Shown here piece by piece: positions 5,189-5,312 of a stretch of DNA of 5,312 nucleotides. This stretch comes from an uncultured Oscillospiraceae bacterium (GTDB taxonomy: Bacteria; Bacillota; Clostridia; Oscillospirales; Oscillospiraceae), in NCBI GenBank assembly GCA_944385195.1, contig CALWWH010000007.1, positions 1-5,312 of the forward strand. The letters are read 5' to 3'. A program made the translations under genes and the position numbers. How positions within the stretch are numbered: the first letter of the stretch is position 1; each line of letters starts with the position of its first letter. The notes beneath the pieces were generated by a model, which ran no database searches, was not told the origin of the DNA, and was given only the letters and a program-made list of their open reading frames with translations.

Positions 5189-5312
5189 ATGAGAAAACAC
5201 TTTCGCGTATTGGCGGGGGTCATCGGGTTCTTTTTTCTTGTGTGTCTCTTCCTCCCCGGCTGCACGCCGCGGCGAATCCTGACCGACTTCTGGGAGGAGG
5301 AGTACATTACTT
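5189..5312 (+). CDS. Predicted lipoprotein, 5' end only (tandem paralogue 2, cut by window edge)
   Basis: Forty-one codons are visible before the window ends. ATG at 5189 follows a full AAGGAGG ribosome binding site (5175-5181) at 7 nt. The product begins with a signal peptide: basic RKHFR, a hydrophobic core (about 7-22) and lipobox LPGC with the lipidated Cys at residue 25. After it comes TPRRILTDFWEEEY, which resembles AIPRVLTKLPEGEF at the same place in the preceding lipoprotein. Together with the shared promoter and leader this marks it as a paralogue. Its function is unknown and its full length cannot be seen. Confidence 0.82.
   Translation, partial: MRKHFRVLAGVIGFFFLVCLFLPGCTPRRILTDFWEEEYIT

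Overview
The window looks like chromosome of a moderately GC-rich low-GC-phylum (Firmicutes/Bacillota) anaerobe, most likely a clostridial, Oscillospiraceae-type gut bacterium. The evidence is a clostridial-style 5S rRNA, strong AGGAGG-type ribosome binding sites, lipoproteins with an LPGC lipobox, and a single-PDZ membrane-anchored HtrA protease. This placement is inference from style, not from a database match. I see no mobile element, CRISPR array, tRNA or phage gene.

Layout: (1) Positions 11-125 hold a 5S rRNA, presumably the last gene of an rRNA operon entering from the left, closed by a very strong terminator at 128-163. (2) Positions 238-2454, minus strand, are a compact three-gene operon: a LacI-family regulator, then two overlapping genes for the two halves of a split ThrE-type (YjjP/YjjB-like) threonine/serine or organic-acid exporter. 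Every junction overlaps (about 20 or 8 nt, then 4 nt), so the regulator and exporter are made from one message. Its promoter at 2486-2514 has a near-consensus sigma-A form and is overlaid with inverted GTTTA/TAAAC repeats, a likely operator for autoregulation. (3) Positions 2666-3946, plus strand, encode a membrane-anchored HtrA-like serine protease with intact His/Asp/Ser triad and one PDZ domain, divergently transcribed from the lacI-type gene. (4) Positions 4056-5312 hold two tandem units, each consisting of an AT-rich promoter, a conserved leader, a strong ribosome binding site and an unrecognised lipoprotein gene. The second gene is cut by the window edge. The two promoter-leader segments align without a gap for 119 bp at an exact 980-bp offset, about 76% identical, with conservation concentrated in the promoter elements and one leader block.

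How they work together: regulator and exporter form an obvious functional unit, where a small-molecule ligand of the regulator (unknown) would adjust exporter production. HtrA and the lipoproteins all act at the outer face of the membrane, but nothing in the sequence ties them into one pathway. The most novel-looking part is the lipoprotein array with its duplicated control module.
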